NCBI GenBank assembly: GCA_963930655.1
Contig: OZ005609.1
Coordinates: forward strand, 18,363,001-18,427,000
Length of the DNA stretch: 64,000 nt
Direction: 5' to 3'
Origin: Myrica gale
Lineage: Eukaryota; Streptophyta; Magnoliopsida; Fagales; Myricaceae
Shown here: in pieces, positions 57,654 through 64,000 of the stretch
Layout of the letters: the number at the start of each line of letters is the position of its first letter
Position numbering within the stretch: position 1 is the stretch's first letter
Translations under genes and position numbers: made by a program
Notes under the pieces: model-generated
What the model saw: only the letters and a program-made list of their open reading frames with translations
What the model was told of the DNA's origin: nothing
The model's database searches: none

Positions 57654-58140
57654 TCATCTGGACATTACCTTATCTTGAATGGCCTTGCATACGACTTCCA
57701 TTTTTTCTGCTCGCAATTGCTTTCGAACCTCTGAGATTATGACAATGACAGTTTGCCTTGTACTTCCTCCTTGGTGGTGGTAGGCCAAAGCGAGGAGGTA
57801 TTTAGCTTTCGGGTTCCCTCCTTTCGCTAAGTGGTGAATTTCCCTTAGTCCTCCTTTGACATTCGCAGTCCAGTGCATCTTTTCACTACCTCGAATGAAA
57901 ATTTTGTGTGGGTTGCCTTGCATAACATTTGTCGCTAAGAATTTTCCACGCCTCAGTTAGAGGATATGGAGATGGTATATCTTCAATCTTCGATATACCA
58001 CGGTTCCTTGAGCTGCTTGGTAGAATTGCTTCGATACTAAGCAGAGATTTTGCTATTTTCTTGAATTATTATGGACAACCCAGCTTATCACCTCGGACCA
58101 TAATTCTCCAGGCAGGGCTTGAGTAGGGTTTCGCTTCGAT
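57654..58140 (-). pseudogene. F-box-like fragment, second copy
   Basis: Counterpart of 5984-6470. The translated pieces are the same, including the internal stops. Confidence 0.5.
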
Positions 58141-58357
58141 GCTCGCATCCTTAATCTTTTTGCTATTCTTTGTTTCTTCTTTCTCTCTGTCGCCTCTATT
58201 GAGATGGTCCCTCTCATTATATCTGCATATTTATGGCAGTTACTTTTCAAAAAGGATTGCTCATGGAAGACCGTTTGGTTAATCGTGCGTTGTCTCTTTA
58301 CTTTGCGAGTTGCATGTTTCCTTTAATTCCGTATCTTTAAGCAAAATAGCCAAAGCG

Positions 58358-59577
58358 TGTTACCTTCTTCAGATCCACACACACAAGTTTGAGAGAGAGT
58401 TAGAGAGAGAAACTTTCACGTACAAAATGAAAATATATCTCTCAAATGAGTTTCTGAGCTATTTATAATAGCTGGCTCAGAACTCAATTGTGCTTATGCG
58501 TGAGATCTTTAGGGACTTCAAATCTCAGCCGTAGGATCATCATGAAAAACTCTTTTTCATTTAAACTCCTTTATATTCTGTAATCCTAATGTATGAGCTT
58601 CTACAAATTGTGATCTTGTTCATTAACATATCACAATTGACCTCTAAGATACTGAGATTGTTTTGTGAAATCCCTTTTGCTAAGAATTATATGTTTATTT
58701 ATCCTTCCACCATACTATATTCCACATGAGCTAATAATATCACCGATTAAGTCCCTAGCTCATAAAATTCTTAATTCTCAGTCTGCACATAGTTGGACTT
58801 CCAAAACTTTCCAAAATCATTTTCGCAAATATTTACTTATTATATTATATAAGTAAAAAACCTTGAAAACATTTTTCACAAAATCTCGCTGCGCAGTGTT
58901 TTTATATCATCAATATACAAACATAAAGAATATACTGCCTCATCAAGAGACTGGTGGATTCCATATTGAGAAATTATATAAATTCACTTACTATGCACCA
59001 GACTCAGCCTTATCTCAAATATTTGATCTACGAAGATCATCACCAAATGACTCAATCAAAGCACAAGCACACAACAAGCACACAACAAGCAAACCTGCAT
59101 AACTCTCTTAGGTCTAAGGACAACATAAACTAATTGTGTTGAATATCGTTCTCTACATCAGTGACCGTTTCCAGAAGGTATTCATCTTTGATCCGGTTCA
59201 GTGCATGTACTCTTACATTGCACCCGCTCGTCTGCTTAAGGTCAACACCGCAGTGATAGAGTCTATCATTCTATCTTATAGAGACACAATGAGTGTAGAC
59301 TTATTCATACATTATTATGTATCTCGACCTAGAATAAAGTGAGTCAACAAGGATCCGAAAAATCATACTCCCCACGTCCGATTCATTAATTATTGATCTG
59401 ACTTTTCTACAATGATGCTCAACAATAATATACAAGTGATTAAACAATTAGTGTCATGATAAATATGACATCTTATGGGATTGCAGGTACCCAAAATAAT
59501 ATACAAGTGATTAAACAATAATAATAATTATCTCATAATTATGCAAAATGATTGGTTTCGAGGGCATACATCTAACA
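58358..59577 (-). mobile_element. Isolated Copia LTR, second copy
   Basis: Counterpart of 6688-7908 with a few substitutions and a one-base deletion near 58662. Confidence 0.8.
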
Positions 59578-59694
59578 TGGGAAAGTCTAAATAAAAGGCA
59601 AACAACATACTGAAAATGACCTCTTGTATTGTTTTTTCTCAGGCCATGGGAAGTTTGAGACTCTAGGAGATCTAGGCAAACACATCTAGAAGTT

Positions 59695-60101
59695 ATGTCT
59701 ACTTCCAATAGTGGTTTGAGCTCTTAGGTTGCAGAAAGTGGGGTAAGCTCTGGCGACCGAGAATGTTATTGCAATGTCACAACCTACGTGATGACCTCGT
59801 ACACGGAGAACAATCTAGGATGTCGATTCTACAGTTGTCGGAAGTATAACATAAACGTGTGTGGATTTTTTTGCTTGGGTTGATCCTCTATTGTGTAACC
59901 GTGGGAAAAATGGTGTTGAAATGCAAGCGAGATAGACAAGAACGTTTAAATGTCGATCACAAAGAAGTTCAGAGCCTTAAGGAGGAGGTTGAAAAACATC
60001 GGAGGCAGAAGAAGAAGTACATAATCGCTTTGGTTGTGTTGTCAATTGTTGTAGTAGGTCTATTGTCTATATTAGTAGTCTTTTTGACCAAACTGACATG
60101 A
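59695..60101 (+). pseudogene. GRF zinc-finger pseudogene, second copy
   Basis: Counterpart of 8026-8432 with the same TAG and frameshift, so it was dead before the duplication. Confidence 0.7.
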
Positions 60102-61341
60102 GTTTCATTTGGCATCCCAAGTGTGTAACTTGTGACGCTTTGATGTTTTAGTTTGACATGTGATGCTAGTTATATAAATACAGCACCTTTTGAAGTTGTA
60201 TATTAACATTGCATCCTAGTTATATATGTAAGTTGTGCCATTTTTTTGCTTCATACTGTGAGTTAAAGCACTATAAACTGTTATTTATTTGGATGTGTTA
60301 TTTAGTTGAGGCTTGCTATCCTTTAGAGCATGTGCTTGATTTGAACTTAAACAAATATGTACAAAACAGTCCATAATACATTATCTGCATTAGTGGAAAT
60401 CAAACTTCATAATTCAAATATGATCAAAACATCCGATAATACAACTTCATAATTCAAATCTATTGAAAAGTTCCCATAATACCAAAATAATGTCTACATA
60501 AATTGGTAACAATATTCAACTTCCAGCACCTTCCAACAAGACAATGTGTACATGCTAAGGAGCCAAATACATGTATATATCTTGAACCTAACAAAATGGA
60601 AAGATCAGCTTCAATTTGCCTAAAGAAATTAGATTCAATCTGCCTCAAAAAACCAGCTTCAAAAGAGAATCACACCCAGCGGCAAAAGGGTGAAATACCA
60701 CAGCCCATATGTACCAAACCCAACTTCAAAAGAAAGCGCCAACCACTACACCCAGCATCAAAAAAAAGCTCCAACCACTACACGAGCCTTCAAAAAACCA
60801 ACTTCAACTACCAACCCATATGCACCATGTGCGAGCAACACTATGGAAAATCTGACTTCACAGCTACATCTTTTTGGTCTTTTTTTGTCACCCTTAAACC
60901 ACTTGGGTTATCTACTCGAGTGTCTACCTTGCGCTTTTCCTAGCTACTATGAGGTCTGCACGCACAAGGGATAAAATAATCTTAGATGTCACACCACAGG
61001 CAACACAAGGGATAAGATAAGATAATCCTACTGCTCAGACAACATACTAGTTTGTGTACCAGCAACAAGCTTAGTGAGGACGAGGAAGAGTTGCCGAGGA
61101 GTCCCCGACCTCCGAGCCAATCCCCTTAGGCAATCATAACTCCGTGTTCTTGATGCCATACTACCACCATCTTGGGATTTTTTTGCCATGTCTATTTTCT
61201 GCTTTGGAGTTGCAGTACTTGCAGTCGGTGCGCTGCTCCTCCTTCCCTTGGTAGGGGCAACATAATCCCAACATTCAGCCAAGAGTGGCAGAAGGTCAGA
61301 TTAGGGGGATGCTGCAAACTTAACAATACGCATCAATGTTG

Positions 61342-62260
61342 TGAGTCTAAATAGCACCCCAAGAGGGTGGTGAATTGAGTTTATAAAAATTCAGTCATTT
61401 TTTGATAAAAACATAGAACTGAAAAATACCCCTTTTAACAAATCAAATGTAGATCTGAAAGTTTTTAATGCTAAGAAAAATATAAGCAATAAATGATAAA
61501 GCATAAAACACCACAAATAAATATATAGAACGAATAATAAGAGAGATAGAATTAGAGAGACGACACTGGAATTTTTGATCGTTCTACTAACACTTGCCTA
61601 CATCCACCCCCAAGGCTATTGGCTTCTTTGGGCTTTCTTCACTATTCTCCAAATAACAACTACACTTTAGTTTTCCAAGTGCTAAATAACCTTTACAATG
61701 CATTTTCAAGCTTATGCTTTAACTCAAAGGGATTTCTTCTACCCTCGTGAGTAGGACCAAGTGTTTACCCAATACTCAAGTGTTTTTCAAAAGATGGGTA
61801 CAAAGAAAGGCTCTCTAAGCTGAATTAGTAAGTAGAAAGCACAAACGTGTGGAATGACTCTCTAAGTCAAATCAGTAAGTGAAAAGCTCAATAGAGTGCA
61901 AGAAGAAAAGATTATCGAAGAAAAACTAAAGGTTGGCAAGTGGGAGCATAAGCTTTTTTGTGCTAGTGCAATGTGTCGACATTATAAGTGATGGAGAGAA
62001 AAATCAGCATCTTGAAAGTATCCAATCCGTTCCAACACTTCTTTAAACAACTATAATATGTAAAATTTATCCTATCAACTTGTGTAATGGTGTTCAAGTA
62101 CACTTAAAAATAATTAATGGAGATAACGTCAATCCTTTAAAATATATTTTAGAAATAGTAGATTGATAAGGTAAAATCTAAAAGTCTTCAAAGCACATAG
62201 AATTTTTGTTATCATCAAAATCAAATACCGGAATATTTACAAAACAATCTCGGGTTAACA
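61342..62260 (-). repeat. 3' LTR of Copia B, second copy
   Basis: Counterpart of 9673-10591, followed by the same polypurine tract and tail (to 62907). Confidence 0.78.
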
Positions 62261-62907
62261 ATCTTCCCCTTTTTTATGATGAAAAAACTATTTTAGAAAA
62301 TGCAATTTGCTAATAAATGGAAAAGCTGCTCCTAAGAACAAACAGGTTTCATGACATTTTTAGCAAAAACGACTTTGAGATTTTACAGAAAATTTGCAAG
62401 AGTTTATATTGTAAATGGAGGTTTTGCAAAATTTTAAAAACAAATAAGAACATTTCTATAAACTTCCTCCAAACTTCTCAAACTTCCAATTTTCAATCCA
62501 TAACACAAGACTTCAAAATTTGAGATATAAGATAAGAAGTACTATCTGTGAAGAAAATCTCAATTTTTCACAATTAAGTGCATTGAGTTCAAAAACTCAA
62601 TGAGACCTTATAATAACCATTAGATAATCATAATAGATGCACAATTCACAAGTAAATAATCCAATGGAGAAATGTAATTATCAAATTAAGGCTAGGCAAC
62701 TGTTTAGCCAACATAATAATTACAAACATAGAGAGGACAAAAGTAAGGTTAATACAAATCACTTATAACTTCTCCCCATTTGGCATCATCAAGAATAGGA
62801 TATGGGAAGGTCAAAGGGAGTTGGCTAGGTAGGTGGAGTCTTTGTAGTGGAGGTGGAAGGTTTTGACTTCTTAATATCTTAAAATCAAATCTTCATAGTG
62901 GTAGCTG

Positions 62908-64000
62908 TGAGTCCTAGTTTCAGGATTAAGGCAACCAAGAGGGGGGGTGAATTGGTTTTCTAAACTTTTCGGTTAAAACCCCCAAAATTGTGTTTGCAAG
63001 TAAATACTACTTTAACACAAGTATATAATATGCGAAACTATAAATAAGTGCTAAAGGAAGGAGAAGGGTAAGAGAAGCAAACACAGTATTTTTAGGTGGT
63101 TCGGCAGACCCACCTACATCCACCCTCAAACTCCTTCATCGAGCCCTGAGGCTTTCCACTAATCTCCAATAGTTTTACACACTAGCTTCCGGGTGCTAGT
63201 GAACCGTAAAAGTGTTTTACCAGGATCAACACTCAAACCCACCAAAGTGGTTTTTTTGGCTCACCACTGAAAACCTCACCAAGCTTGAGATATACATTCT
63301 CAAAGCTTCTTTTTTAGTGATCAACCTCACTAAAGGAAACACCACTTTTGATAGGTAGATTGAGGAACAAGACTCTCTCAAAAAGTAGAAATAAAAATGG
63401 AAAGCTCTATCTCTTTATTCACACAAAGACAAGGATATGAAAGTGTGTTTTGTGTGAATGCTATGAGAAATATAGACTAAGAAGGTTTAGAATATTTCTC
63501 AAGTAGTAGAAATGATATGTGGTTGTTGGGTTGTACATTTTAGACGAAATGAAGGTGTATTTATAGGTCACATATGAAAACTAACCGTTTATAGCCGTTG
63601 GGAGTTTTTGCTAAAATGAGCAGGTCGACCGCTACATAAACCGGTCGACCGCTTCAAGTTACCGTTACTCCAACGGTCATATCGTCAGAAACTCAACGGC
63701 TCTTTTATAAAAGCAACCGGTCGACCGCTACTCGAGGCGGTCGAAGTACCGGTCGACCGCTTGAACAGCCGATCGACCTCCTCAACTTAAGCATGATCTG
63801 GTTCTTTTAAAAACAAGGTTTTTGACCACTTTTAAACACCTAATTTATAAGACTTACTTCCCATAAGTATATGAAAGGTGTGGGAGTTTGTTTGGGGTGT
63901 TTTGAAACCTATAAAAGCATTTTAATCTTTCAAACAAAACTTAAAACGGTTTATGTATGTTTTGAAAGATATGCAAGTGCGTGATTCAAATCCTTGTCAA
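62908..64000 (-). repeat. 3' LTR of Copia A, second copy, cut by window end
   Basis: Counterpart of 11239-12331. It begins TGAGTCCTAG at 62908 after the same GTAGC flank. The nest therefore already existed before the segmental duplication. Confidence 0.88.

Larger units (their letters stand above)
51004..64000. repeat. Recent segmental duplication, copy B (right)
   Basis: From 51692 onward this is the near-identical partner of bases 1-12331. Bases 51004-51691 extend the unit upstream and match the Copia D flanks of copy A (35636-35814 and 39866-40375). The unit meets a Gypsy LTR at about 51003/51004 within a few shared bases, which looks like a breakpoint rather than a clean insertion end. 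Confidence 0.93.

Noticed and set aside
1-64000. CRISPR array, operon or prokaryotic mobile system
   Set aside because: All direct repeats found are LTRs, tandem microduplications, subterminal transposon motifs or segmental copies; coding remnants are plant or plant retroelement types.
1-64000. tRNA or rRNA genes
   Set aside because: Only tRNA-complementary primer sites were found; no cloverleaf-like sequence or rRNA segment was recognised by eye. A tRNAscan run would settle it.

Overview
The window is nuclear DNA of a flowering plant, probably a eudicot. Evidence: intron-split coding remnants with GT-AG borders, an AP2/ERF transcription factor, AT-rich intergenic sequence, and dense LTR retrotransposons primed by initiator tRNA-Met, together with CACTA-type and Mutator-like elements. 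I see no bacterial genes, operons or CRISPR array. The only gene that looks intact is one ethylene-response factor (30625-31380, minus). Everything else is mobile DNA, captured gene fragments or decayed genes.

Layout. (1) 1-12331 is repeated almost base for base at about 51692-64000, a spacing of about 51.67 kb; both copies run off the window. A third, more diverged copy lies at 35636-42975. Copies 1 and 3 share a CACTA element (619-3707 and 52310-55377) that has captured exons and introns of the chaperonin gene CCT5. The middle copy has the empty target site (near 41037-41043), so the insertion and its AAT target duplication can be read directly. Beyond it lie a Gypsy LTR piece, an F-box-like fragment, a Copia LTR and a GRF zinc-finger pseudogene. 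(2) 9673-24310 is a three-layer nest: an old minus-strand Copia (B) carries a second minus-strand Copia (A, 11239-19802), which carries a 3.6-kb solo LTR (14877-18486) with perfect 5-bp target duplications. (3) 25241-29190 is a decayed plus-strand Copia (C) with a 300-bp tandem duplication in its RNase H region. (4) 30522-31484 holds the ERF gene, whose last 31 codons come from a hairpin (MITE-like) insertion. (5) 33447-35231 is a Mutator-like element with about 220-bp inverted ends. (6) 35815-39865 is the best-preserved Copia (D): short LTRs, PBS, gag and RT-RNase H, but no protease or integrase. Its 3' LTR is broken by an inverted duplication that spans the element/host junction. (7) 42976-51003 is a mosaic: a coiled-coil pseudogene, an 85-bp tandem repeat array, a clean 1266-bp solo Copia LTR, an element with GA and CT arms, and the gag-protease part of a minus-strand Gypsy element.

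Order of events read from the nesting: copy A separated from the B/C ancestor first; CACTA and a 24-bp microduplication then arose in that ancestor; the recent B/C duplication copied all of it, including at least the outer parts of the Copia nest. No dedicated defence or metabolic system is visible. The most notable novelties are the CCT5-carrying CACTA element with its natural empty site, the ERF whose C-terminus was rewritten by a transposon, and the foldback at the Copia D 3' end. Coordinates of degenerate features are approximate; identities were judged by eye.
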